A program made the position numbers and the translations under genes. From assembly GCA_963751105.1 (NCBI GenBank), contig CAVVTG010000002.1:1116001-1180000 (forward strand): a stretch of DNA of 64,000 nt, written 5' to 3'. The notes beneath the pieces are model-generated. The model was not told where the DNA came from and searched no databases. It was given only the letters and a program-made list of their open reading frames with translations. The stretch comes from JACVRW01 sp963751105. Its GTDB lineage: Bacteria; Actinomycetota; Thermoleophilia; Solirubrobacterales; Thermoleophilaceae. This document shows, piece by piece, positions 10,617-22,619 of this stretch (its first letter is position 1; every line of letters begins with the position of its first letter).

Positions 10617-11591
10617 GTGGAGCAGCAGATCCGCATACACAGGCGTGAAGAGGCGCGACGCCGGACCCGCCGGCGGCGCCAGCTCACGCTGGGCGTGCTG
10701 GTCGGCGTGGTGCTCGTGGCCGCCCTGGCGGCGACGTTCCTCGTGGGTGGCGGCGACGAGGACGGCTCTGATGCGAGCGAGGCCCAGGAGGGCGAGCCGC
10801 CCGAGTTGCCCCGCGGGGGGCGCAGCATCTTTCCCGAGCGGCGGGTGGTGGCCTTCTACGGGGCGCCTCAGGACCGTGAGCTCGGGGCGCTCGGGGCCAC
10901 GGACCCGGCACGGGCCGCCCGCCGCCTGGAGCGCCAGGCGAGACCGTACGGGCAGCCCGGGCGCCCGGTGCTGCCCGCCTTCGAGCTGATCGCCACGATC
11001 GTCCAGGCCGACCCCGGCGATGACGGCGACCACGCGGCGCGCCAGGAGGACCGGGTGATCGAGCGCTATCTGCGCGCGGCCCGCCGCGAGAAGATGCTGC
11101 TCATCCTCGACATCCAGCCGGGCTACGCGTCCTTCGTCGAGGAAGCGCGCTCCTTCGAGCGCTTCCTTAAGGAGCCCGACGTCTCGCTGGCTCTCGATCC
11201 CGAATGGAGCCTCGAGCCACCGGTGCTGCCGGGGCAGGAGATCGGCTCGACCGATGCCGCCACCGTGAACCGGGTGTCGGCCTACCTGTCGCGCATCGTC
11301 CGGGAGAACGACCTCCCCGAGAAGCTGCTCGTGCTGCACCGCTTCACCAACGACATGATCGCCGACGAGCGCGCCCTGAAGCGGCGCCCCGGGGTGGCGC
11401 TGACCGTGAACGTCGACGGCTTCGGCAGCCGTCCGGCGAAGATCTCGAAGTACAACGAGTTCACGAGGGGCGGACGCACCCGCGGGCGCAACAACGGCTT
11501 CAAGCTCTTCTACAGCGAGGACACGAACCTGCTGCCCCCGGCCCGTGTGCTGCGGCTGCGGCCTCAGCCGGATCTCGTCGTCTACGAGTGA
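10617..11591 (+). CDS. Hypothetical membrane-anchored extracytoplasmic protein
   Basis: A 324-residue protein that I cannot assign to a named family. It has a very basic N-terminus (about residues 1-22), a single membrane helix at about 23-43, an acidic linker, and then a domain with alternating strands and helices (VVAFYGAP, FELIATIVQ, MLLILDIQPG, LLVLHRFTND, VALTVNVDGF) that looks like a (beta/alpha) barrel. Similar lipoprotein-like proteins occur in high-GC actinobacteria. The GTG start is preceded by TAGGAC and 7 bases, which resembles a leaderless promoter. It is divergent from the ABC-F gene and 48 bases upstream of uvrB. Confidence 0.65.
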   Translation: MEQQIRIHRREEARRRTRRRRQLTLGVLVGVVLVAALAATFLVGGGDEDGSDASEAQEGEPPELPRGGRSIFPERRVVAFYGAPQDRELGALGATDPARAARRLERQARPYGQPGRPVLPAFELIATIVQADPGDDGDHAARQEDRVIERYLRAARREKMLLILDIQPGYASFVEEARSFERFLKEPDVSLALDPEWSLEPPVLPGQEIGSTDAATVNRVSAYLSRIVRENDLPEKLLVLHRFTNDMIADERALKRRPGVALTVNVDGFGSRPAKISKYNEFTRGGRTRGRNNGFKLFYSEDTNLLPPARVLRLRPQPDLVVYE

Positions 11592-11639
11592 TCCTCGCGC
11601 CCGCCGGGCCGCCCGGGAGCGTCGCTAACGTCTGAAGTC

Positions 11640-13640
<2,001 letters not shown>

Positions 13641-13664
13641 CAGCGCGCCTACGCGAGGAGCGCA

Positions 13665-13683
13665 GCCCGAGCGTCGGTCGGGC
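13665..13683 (+). terminator. Possible terminator after uvrB
   Basis: A 6-bp GC stem (GCCCGA/TCGGGC) with a 7-base loop lies 25 bases after the uvrB stop, with no T-run. A weak call based on position and stem only. Confidence 0.25.
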
Positions 13684-13729
13684 GAGCACCGCAGCGTCGA
13701 ACCGGTATTCGCACCCCATCCGCAAATAA

Positions 13730-15343
13730 ATGGATAGAGTGTGCCGGGTGCTGCCGCCCGGGAGGAGCGTCGTCAAAGCGTTTGCGCTGTCGCTCGGCGT
13801 GCTGCTCGCCGCGGCGCCCTCGGCGATGGCGGTCGAGGCGGTGGCCGCTGGCAAAGCCGTCTCCGTGGAGGACGCCGCCAACGGGGCCAAGCGGATCAAG
13901 TACCGCGTCGGCCCCTTCCGGATCACGCCGGGACAGAACGAGATCGGCAACAAGGTCATCCTGGAGAAGCCCCAGGAGGACGGCTACTTCACCCGCATCC
14001 GGCCCGACCTGACCTACATGAACGGGAAGGTCCCGGGCGTCGACGTGATCCATCTGCACCACGGGGTGTGGCTCAACCTCGGTCGCCCTGACGCCACCAG
14101 CGGGTTGCCCGAGCGCTTCTTCGCCGCCGGCGAGGAGAAGACGATCATGGAGTTCCCTCGCGGGTACGGCTACCCGGTCGGGGGCAACGACGCTCTGCTG
14201 CTCAACCACATGATCCACAACCTCACCCCGGTGCCCACCCGGGTGTGGATGGTCTACGAGGCTGACTTCGTGCCCGCCGACTCCGCCGCCGGCCGCAAGA
14301 TCAAGCCGGTGCGCCCGGTGTGGATGGACGTCCAGAACGGCAGCGCCTACCCGGTCTTCAACGTGCGCAAGGGCTCGGGTAAGGCGGGCAAGTACACCTA
14401 TCCCGATGACGCCCGCGACCCGTACAAGGGCGGGGCCAAGCGCAACGAGTGGATGGTCGACAAGCCCGGAGTGCTGGTGGCCACCGCCGGCCACCTGCAC
14501 CCTGGAGGCCTCTACACGGACCTCTACGTGAGGCGAGCGGGCGCGCGCATCCGCTCCGCCCGCTGCGGCACCCGGGCCACCGCGTCGGCCAAGCGACGCT
14601 GCCGCCGCACCGCCCCGCGCGGCAGCGGCAACCGCGCTCATCTGTTCCGCTCGAAGGCCAAGTACTACGAGCCCGCCGGGGCCGTCTCCTGGGACGTGTC
14701 CATGACCGCCACCGGCGACGACTACCGGGTCAAGCTGCGCAAGGGCGACGTGCTGTCGACCTCTGCCACCTACGACAGCAAGCGGGCTGCCTGGTGGGAG
14801 TCGATGGGCATCATGGTCTCCTACGTCGCCGACGCCGGGAAGGGCGTGGATCCGTTCAAGAAGCGGGTGAACTACCCCGGCAAGCCGACGCACGGCCACC
14901 TCGCCGAGAACGACACTCACGGCGGGAAGCCGACCCAGCTGCCCGACGCCCGCAAGCTGCCCGACGGCGCGGCCAACCCGGGCAACGTCGACATGGTCGA
15001 CTTCAAGTACCAGTTCGGCGATCTCAGCCTTCCGGCGCCGGACGGCCTCCCGCCGGTCATACAAAGCGAGCAGACCCTGAACTTCCGCGGACAGGCCGAC
15101 GACGCAAAGGCGATCTACCACTCGATCACCTCCTGCAAGGCCCCCTGCAACCGCTCGACCGGCATCGCCTACCCGATCGCCGATGGCCAGGTGCAGTTCG
15201 AGTCGGGCACCCTCGGCAGCGCCGTCCCGCCCGCCACAGGTGCGCTGGAGTGGAAGACGCCGGGCGGGCTGAATGCCGGCACCTACACCTACTTCTGCCG
15301 CATCCATCCCTTCATGCGCGGCGCCTTCCGGGTTAAGGACTAG
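13730..15343 (+). CDS. Secreted putative copper protein: Nod19/PHM-like region plus C-terminal cupredoxin
   Basis: A 537-residue exported protein. Residues about 15-35 form a signal peptide (KAFALSLGVLLAAAPSAMA). Residues about 50-400 contain many histidines in pairs: HLHHG at 108-112, HMIH at 160-163, HLH at 255-257, HGH at 388-390. The context GVWLNL and FPRGYGYPVGG recalls plant Nod19 and the peptidylglycine monooxygenase-like fold, which bind copper through such motifs. The last 100 residues look like a small blue-copper domain, with H464 and the C523-x2-H526-x2-M529 ligand set. An oxidase or copper-handling role is inferred. An insert at about 270-305 is rich in Arg and contains Cys pairs. 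The ATG is in an AT-richer patch; a GTG three codons later is possible. Confidence 0.72.
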   Translation: MDRVCRVLPPGRSVVKAFALSLGVLLAAAPSAMAVEAVAAGKAVSVEDAANGAKRIKYRVGPFRITPGQNEIGNKVILEKPQEDGYFTRIRPDLTYMNGKVPGVDVIHLHHGVWLNLGRPDATSGLPERFFAAGEEKTIMEFPRGYGYPVGGNDALLLNHMIHNLTPVPTRVWMVYEADFVPADSAAGRKIKPVRPVWMDVQNGSAYPVFNVRKGSGKAGKYTYPDDARDPYKGGAKRNEWMVDKPGVLVATAGHLHPGGLYTDLYVRRAGARIRSARCGTRATASAKRRCRRTAPRGSGNRAHLFRSKAKYYEPAGAVSWDVSMTATGDDYRVKLRKGDVLSTSATYDSKRAAWWESMGIMVSYVADAGKGVDPFKKRVNYPGKPTHGHLAENDTHGGKPTQLPDARKLPDGAANPGNVDMVDFKYQFGDLSLPAPDGLPPVIQSEQTLNFRGQADDAKAIYHSITSCKAPCNRSTGIAYPIADGQVQFESGTLGSAVPPATGALEWKTPGGLNAGTYTYFCRIHPFMRGAFRVKD

Positions 15344-15344
15344 A

Positions 15345-15515
15345 TGGCTGATTCCGCGGCCCCGCGCACGCGGATGACGCACGGTTACCTGCGCCGGTTC
15401 GGGGTCATCGGGCTCGCCGATACCTTCGGGTATCGGCTTCGCCCTGCTTCCCCCGCCCGGCTTGGTCCCGTGCGCCCCCGCGCACACGCGGCCACGGAAC
15501 CAACCATCTGAGCCA
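15345..15515 (-). ncRNA. Structured intergenic RNA candidate, possibly c-di-AMP (ydaO)-like
   Basis: The 211-base gap between two plus-strand genes contains two strong hairpins. One is a perfect 9-bp stem with a 4-base loop at 15416-15437. The other is an 11-position stem at 15462-15472/15493-15503 enclosing a nested 5-bp hairpin. The one imperfect position is a C/A mismatch on the plus strand but a G-U pair on the minus strand, so minus-strand RNA is favoured. On that strand, reading in order, there is GGGCGGGGGA, then GGCGAAGCC, then CCCGAACC followed 6 bases later by AGGUAACC. This order resembles parts of the ydaO-type c-di-AMP riboswitch. No minus-strand gene follows, so the assignment is tentative. 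Confidence 0.33.
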
Positions 15516-15554
15516 CCCCCCGGCGCCGCGAGGCGTCGTTACCCTTCGCCGTCC

Positions 15555-16061
15555 GTGAGCGAGGAACGCGAGAAGCAGTCGGCCGCCGCCGTCGCGGCCG
15601 AGCAGGTGCGGGCCATCGTGGAGGCGGCGGAGCGCGAGACCGAGGAGCAGCTGCGCCGTCTGCAGGGCGCGGCCGAGAGCCTGGCCGCCCGCGCCGACGA
15701 GATCGAGGCCCAGCTCGAGCAGCTGACGCAGGGCGTGCGCGAGTCGATACGTGCCCTGCGGGAGGATCTGCGCGAGCTGCGCGGGGCGCCCGGCGAGGCT
15801 GTTGCGCCCCCCGCACCGGAGCCGACAGCCCCGGAGCCACCCATCACGGAACCACCCGCCGTGGAACCGCCCACCGCGGAACAGGTGCCGGCGGGTATCA
15901 AGCCCGCCAGCGAAGGCGCGCGGGTGATCGCCCTCAACATGGCGCTCGGGGGCTCGTCGCGCGAGGAGACGGCGTCCTATCTGGCCGAGAACTTCGAGCT
16001 CGACGACCCCGACACGCTGCTCGACGAGGTCTACGCCCGCGCCGCGGGTGGCGCTAGCTGA
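15555..16061 (+). CDS. Coiled-coil protein with a proline-rich linker
   Basis: A 168-residue soluble protein of no recognised family. Residues about 8-75 are strongly helical with heptad-like spacing (coiled coil). Residues about 80-115 are a repetitive Pro/Glu linker (TAPEPPITEPP and similar). The last 50 residues form a small acidic helical domain with MALGGSSREETASYL. This layout resembles DivIVA-neighbour or cell-envelope scaffolds in actinobacteria, but no function can be assigned. I chose the GTG at 15555; in-frame codons further upstream fall in the structured intergenic region. It overlaps the end of the convergent glyoxalase gene by 8 bases. Confidence 0.7.
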   Translation: MSEEREKQSAAAVAAEQVRAIVEAAERETEEQLRRLQGAAESLAARADEIEAQLEQLTQGVRESIRALREDLRELRGAPGEAVAPPAPEPTAPEPPITEPPAVEPPTAEQVPAGIKPASEGARVIALNMALGGSSREETASYLAENFELDDPDTLLDEVYARAAGGAS

Positions 16062-16443
16062 CCGGCGAGGCGATCTCCACCAGGTTCCCGTCGGGGTCGC
16101 GCACGTAGGCCACGTCCTGGCCCCAGGGCTTGGTCTGGGGCGGCGTGACCGCCTCGGCCCCACCCTCGAGTGCCCGCTCGTAGCCCACCAGGACGTCGTC
16201 GGTGACGAAGCAGATCTCGAACGTCGTGGCGGCACCGTCGGACCCGGGGGCGCGGTACACGCCGGGAAGATTCACGCCGGCCAGCTCGTGTGAGGCAAAG
16301 GCCAGCGAGGTGGCGCCGGTCTCGAGCTCGCCGTACTGACCGCTCTCGTGCACGAAGCTGCGCGTCTGCCCGAACGCCCGCTCGTAGAAGTCGAGGCTCG
16401 CGGACACGTCCTCCACGTAGAGGATGGTGTATCCGAAGCGCAC
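16054..16443 (-). CDS. VOC (glyoxalase/bleomycin-resistance fold) protein
   Basis: A 129-residue protein with the paired beta-alpha-beta-beta-beta units of the vicinal oxygen chelate family: YTILYVEDVSASLDFYERAFG at the N-terminus, and YVRDPDGNLVEI at the C-terminus, where the Glu is the usual metal ligand. Members include glyoxalase I, dioxygenases and drug-binding proteins; the substrate is not evident here. GTG start. The gene is divergent from uvrA, and the shared 132-bp region holds a LexA box, so this gene might also be affected by the SOS response. Confidence 0.88.
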   Translation of the reverse strand: MRFGYTILYVEDVSASLDFYERAFGQTRSFVHESGQYGELETGATSLAFASHELAGVNLPGVYRAPGSDGAATTFEICFVTDDVLVGYERALEGGAEAVTPPQTKPWGQDVAYVRDPDGNLVEIASPVS

Positions 16444-16529
16444 TATTTGCCCGTTCCACGGGCGCGAACGTGCCAGGCGCGGGATGCCGGCCTGCCGGGC
16501 GCCTCAACAAGCCCGCAAGTTGCGGCAAG

Positions 16530-16543
16530 CGAACACAGGTTCG
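16530..16543. promoter_or_regulatory. LexA (SOS) operator
   Basis: The palindrome CGAACACAGGTTCG is two CGAAC/GTTCG half sites around 4 bases, matching the actinobacterial and Gram-positive LexA box pattern CGAAC-N4-GTTCG. It lies 32 bases upstream of uvrA, and overlaps the predicted -35 region of a promoter whose -10 (TAGACT) is at 16559-16564. LexA binding here would block transcription until DNA damage. Confidence 0.75.
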
Positions 16544-16558
16544 ATCCGAATCCGGCTC

Positions 16559-16564
16559 TAGACT
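16559..16564 (+). promoter_or_regulatory. -10 element of the uvrA promoter
   Basis: TAGACT fits the actinobacterial TAnnnT -10 pattern and ends 11 bases before the uvrA GTG, giving a leader of only a few bases. The matching -35 position, 17 bases upstream, falls inside the LexA box. Confidence 0.45.
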
Positions 16565-16575
16565 CGTAATCCGCG

Positions 16576-19452
<2,877 letters not shown>

Positions 19453-19721
19453 CGGGGTCTGTTTTTCCTCGGGCGTTGTTGCTTCGGGGCGCCGTGGTTG
19501 GGCGGGGCGGGTTCCGCGCCGCCCGGCCGCAGACCTCTCGCGCCTGCGGCGCTCGTTCGCTCGCCGCGGGGCGGCTCGCTCTGACATGGTCTGCCGCCGG
19601 GGACGCCGAACCCGCCCCGCCCTCCGCGGCGTTCCAGGGTTCGGCCGTGCGGTTTATCCGGTTGGCCTTGGGTGGTGCGCCACGGCGGGTCAGTCATCCG
19701 CGGGACGGAGCGCAGCGCCCC

Positions 19722-20384
19722 TCAGCCCAGGTCCACGTACCCACCGAACCGGCACGTCCCCGGCCGGCCCAGGGCGTTCACCGCCGCATACAGGGAGGCG
19801 TCGATGATCTCCTCGGTGCCGTCGGGGGCCAGCGCGAGGCCGTCCTGCAGGGAGTCCAGCGCCACCGTGCCCGGTGTGGCGATCACGTTCGCGAACACTC
19901 GCTGGGCCTCCGGGGTGCCCACGTCGAGCTCTCCCGAGCCGGAGGCGTCGAAGGCCGCGTTGTCGGCCGACGTGGCGATGAGCACTTCGGCGATGTCCCT
20001 CTGCCCTGCGAGGGTGGCGGTGTCGAGGCGGCAGCGAGCGGTGAGCACGAACGGGCCCTCGCGCAGCACCTCACGGGCTTGTGCGTTGTCGAGCGTGAAC
20101 GGGGCGATGTTGACGCGACGCCGGCCCTCGAGGGCCTGGGCGTTGGCGGCCCTCGGCACCCGCGACAGGCGGGGCTCGTCGACCACTCGACTCCCCAGCG
20201 AGTCGAGCGCCAGATCGCGGGCGCTGAGCGAACGGTTGCGCACGTCCTTGCCGCGCAGTGAGTTGTCGGCCACCTGTGCGCTGGTGATCCTGATAGCCGC
20301 GTATGCCCCGCCTCCCAGAGCCACGAAGAGGGCGATCAGGGCGACGACCAGAGCAGGGGAGGGAGAGCGGAGGCGGCTCGTCAG
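19722..20384 (-). CDS. Secreted protein with a PSPALVVALIALFVALGG-type N-terminus
   Basis: A 220-residue exported protein. The N-terminus SPSPALVVALIALFVALGG is a signal peptide or anchor, followed by a repeat-like segment (VADNSLRGKDVRNRSLSARDL) and a beta-rich domain with two cysteines near the end. The same architecture occurs in the gene at 21973-22518, so these are paralogues. They resemble surface proteins abundant in Solirubrobacterales; the function is unknown. No ATG, GTG or TTG is available close to the natural start. The only fitting codon is CTG at 20384, which overlaps the preceding TGA as CTGA, so a CTG start by translational coupling is inferred. Confidence 0.6.
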   Translation of the reverse strand: MTSRLRSPSPALVVALIALFVALGGGAYAAIRITSAQVADNSLRGKDVRNRSLSARDLALDSLGSRVVDEPRLSRVPRAANAQALEGRRRVNIAPFTLDNAQAREVLREGPFVLTARCRLDTATLAGQRDIAEVLIATSADNAAFDASGSGELDVGTPEAQRVFANVIATPGTVALDSLQDGLALAPDGTEEIIDASLYAAVNALGRPGTCRFGGYVDLG

Positions 20385-20888
20385 CCCTCGCTCTCGCGCG
20401 CCCGCCGCAGCTTGCGCACGGTCTGGATGATCTCCATGCGCCTCCGGGCCCGCGCTGCCACCTCCATCAGGGTCGTCTCCTCGCTCGTGTCGGCGAGGCC
20501 GACGGCGCAGGTGAGAGGGCCGGCGGGATGAGCGGCCGAGCCGGTCCCGAGCGCATCCTCGAAGCGCTCTACCCAGACGGCGACGCTGCTCGCATCGGTG
20601 GCGTGGAACAGGACGCAGAACTCGTCGTGGTCGGTGTGGGCGACCTCGTCGACGGTCCGGATCGACCGGGTGAGCATGGACGCACACAGGCGCAGCGCCT
20701 CCGCCCCCGCGGCCGCCCCATGGCGCGAGGCGATGCACACGCATGCCGTCCACGTCCAGCACCGCCACGGCGAGCGACTCGCCCGTCCGTGAGCGGCGCA
20801 TCTCCTCACGCGCGAGCAGCGACTCGAACTCCTCGACGTCGAGGAGGGCGATCAACGGGTCCATTTCCGTTCGCATAGGAGTATTCAT
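20381..20888 (-). pseudogene. GGDEF-like protein interrupted by a +1 frameshift
   Basis: Two overlapping frames together encode one GGDEF-like domain. The first (from the ATG at 20888) runs through LAVAVLDVDGM, the metal-binding strand of diguanylate cyclases. The second continues with IASRHGAAAGAEALRLC, HTDHDEFCVLF (in the place of the GGDEF loop) and CAVGLADT, ending at 20381. Between the two, 4 bases (GTGC) stand where family spacing requires one codon, so one extra base is present near 20737-20743. The active-site loop HTDHDEF differs from GGDEF, so the protein would probably not make c-di-GMP even if intact. Its ATG overlaps the DCC gene stop. Confidence 0.6.
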
Positions 20889-21304
20889 CGGCCGCTGGGC
20901 TCGTGACCTGACACGCGCAGTACATCATCCGCCCACCTGCGCGCGGCGTTCGGTACGAATCTTCCCATCAGCGTACGGTGATCGGCCACCCAGCGATAGC
21001 CGCGGTCGAGCGTGCCGGGGAAGCGTCGACCCAGGGCCGCGAGCCGCCGGCCGCGCGGCAGGACGTCGAGCACGGGACCGAAGGCGGCGCCGCCCGTCCG
21101 CACGACTCCACCACCGTCGACCGCGTGCCACGAGGCCGCCTGATCGGCCTCCGACATGCCGGCCAGGAGACCGGCCGCCTCAGTGCCGAAGAGCGGCACC
21201 GGCCGCAGGCGGCCCGCCCCGTCCCAGCTCAGCAGCACGGCCACGCAGACCCGGCAGAAGCCGCAGTCGGGGTCGTAGAGGACAGCCACCGGTTCAGCGC
21301 TCAC
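20885..21304 (-). CDS. DCC-family thiol-disulfide oxidoreductase (DUF393)
   Basis: A 139-residue thioredoxin-like protein. The family signature YDPDCGFCRVC at residues 10-20 gives the DxxCxxC redox motif with C14 and C17. The rest matches the DUF393/DCC pattern (VLPRGRRLAALGRRFPG). The physiological partner is unknown. GTG start. The TGA overlaps the ATG of the GGDEF-like gene, so this is the first gene of a three-gene overlapping operon on the minus strand. It is divergent from the acetyltransferase gene with a 49-base spacer. Confidence 0.85.
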   Translation of the reverse strand: MSAEPVAVLYDPDCGFCRVCVAVLLSWDGAGRLRPVPLFGTEAAGLLAGMSEADQAASWHAVDGGGVVRTGGAAFGPVLDVLPRGRRLAALGRRFPGTLDRGYRWVADHRTLMGRFVPNAARRWADDVLRVSGHEPSGR

Positions 21305-21353
21305 CAGGAGTGGGGGAAGCTACTCCAGCCCACGCCTCTGAAAGGCTCCCGCC

Positions 21354-21941
21354 ATGAGCAACGCCCGCCTGTGGTGGCAGAAGTGGCGCTGGTACGAGCG
21401 CAACTCGCTGCCCTGGAACAGGGCGCGTATACACCGCGAGCTGGCTCGACGGCGCGCGTTCGCTCGCTGGCCGCTGCACGGCAACGTGCTGGAGATGTTC
21501 ACCGAGGGCAGGCTGGAGGTGGGGGCCCACACGCTGTTCGAGCCCAACGTCTGGCTCACGGCCACCGCCCCGGCGCGCATCCGCATCGGCTCGGGCAGCT
21601 TTCTCAACCTCGGAGTCATGGTGGCCGCGGTCGAGCTCGTGGAGATCGGCGACCACTGCATGTTCGCCAACGGCTGCTTCGTCACGGACGCCAACCACCG
21701 CTTCGACGATCCGGAGGAGCCGGTGCCGTGGCAGGGCTTTTCGACCAAGGGACCCACGCGGGTGGAGGACAACGTCTGGTGCGGCGCCAACGTGGTCGTC
21801 ACGAGCGGGGTGACGATCGGCGAGCGCTCGGTGGTCGGCGCCAACAGCGTGGTGACGTTCGACATACCGCCGTTCTCGATTGCCGCGGGAGCTCCAGCGC
21901 GAGTGATCAGGGACGTGGAGTACCCGGGGCGGTCCGACTGA
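21354..21941 (+). CDS. Left-handed beta-helix acyltransferase (maltose O-acetyltransferase-like)
   Basis: A 195-residue protein whose residues about 45-185 are hexapeptide repeats of the left-handed beta-helix type (IRIGSGSFLNLGV, VEIGDHCMFANGC, VRVEDNVWCGANVVV, VTIGERSVVGANSVV). It has the NHRFDDPEEP loop with the catalytic His seen in galactoside and maltose acetyltransferases. These trimeric cytoplasmic enzymes transfer acetyl from acetyl-CoA to sugars. The final codons form the left arm of a perfect terminator hairpin. The gene stands alone between divergent and convergent neighbours. Confidence 0.88.
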   Translation: MSNARLWWQKWRWYERNSLPWNRARIHRELARRRAFARWPLHGNVLEMFTEGRLEVGAHTLFEPNVWLTATAPARIRIGSGSFLNLGVMVAAVELVEIGDHCMFANGCFVTDANHRFDDPEEPVPWQGFSTKGPTRVEDNVWCGANVVVTSGVTIGERSVVGANSVVTFDIPPFSIAAGAPARVIRDVEYPGRSD

Positions 21942-21952
21942 ACCGCCCCGGG
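21923..21952. terminator. Strong hairpin at the end of the acetyltransferase gene
   Basis: A perfect 11-bp inverted repeat, CCCGGGGCGGT and ACCGCCCCGGG, with an 8-base loop that contains the TGA stop. A short T-run (cttttc) begins 8 bases later. It lies between convergent genes and could serve both. Confidence 0.7.
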
Positions 21953-21972
21953 CACGCGCACTTTTCAGTGGC

Positions 21973-22518
21973 TCAGCAGAGGACGATCAGGTGGAACGGC
22001 CCGTCGACCTGATTTCCGTTCAGGGGGTTCTCGATGCGGATCGAGACCCCGTTCACGTTCGAGGCCAGGGACGAGACGCTCACCACGCGATTCGCCGGCG
22101 GCGCGGAGGCCGTGGGGCCGCCGACCGTCGCGAAGTACCCGCAGTTGCGCACGTCGGCGTCGAAGATGACCTGGTAGCGGCCGGCGGCGGTCCGGGCGGC
22201 GGAGGTGACACCCCGGCCGCGCACGTTTCCACCGGCAGCGTTGACGACTGAAAAACGAGCGGCGCCGAAGGTGAGCAGCGAGCTCGGGACGGTGCTCAGC
22301 GTGGACTCCTTGATGGCGCCACCACCCCAGGACTCAGCCTTGCCCTTGCTGCCGGTGAGTGAACGGTTCTTGATGTCCTTGCCGGTGATCGATCCGTTTC
22401 GGATGCTCTTGCCGGTGATCACCAGGGCGTAGGCGGAGCCTCCCATCGCTACGAACAGCGCCACCAGGGCAACGATCATCGCCGGCGACGGCACGAGCCG
22501 CCGTGCCCATCGAGACAT
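21973..22518 (-). CDS. Secreted protein, paralogue of the one at 19722-20384
   Basis: A 181-residue exported protein. The signal or anchor is PSPAMIVALVALFVAMGG at about residues 10-27. Residues about 35-60 contain a short repeat (GKSIRNGSITGKDIKNRSLTG) whose pattern, a small loop ending in N-x-S-[IL], matches the segment at the same place in the paralogue. A beta-sandwich-like C-terminal domain with two cysteines (NCGYF, VLC) follows. No enzymatic motif is visible. Monocistronic, convergent with the acetyltransferase gene. Confidence 0.7.
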   Translation of the reverse strand: MSRWARRLVPSPAMIVALVALFVAMGGSAYALVITGKSIRNGSITGKDIKNRSLTGSKGKAESWGGGAIKESTLSTVPSSLLTFGAARFSVVNAAGGNVRGRGVTSAARTAAGRYQVIFDADVRNCGYFATVGGPTASAPPANRVVSVSSLASNVNGVSIRIENPLNGNQVDGPFHLIVLC

Positions 22519-22619
22519 GTGCAGATCCTTTCCTTTGGGGATTGGCCGTAGGCGTCAAACCCCACCCTTCCCCAAAGTTGCTCAAACTCCTCGGCCCCCA
22601 GGGCCGCCGCGGAACCCGC

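Noticed and set aside
13649..15487. 612-codon open frame on the minus strand opposite the copper protein gene
   Set aside because: Its translation is low-complexity Gly/Val/His/Arg, as expected for the complement of GC-rich coding DNA. The plus strand has a signal peptide and copper motifs.
16500..16570. tRNA-like T-arm sequence ggttcgatcc upstream of uvrA
   Set aside because: No acceptor or anticodon stem can be built; the bases are explained by the LexA dyad.
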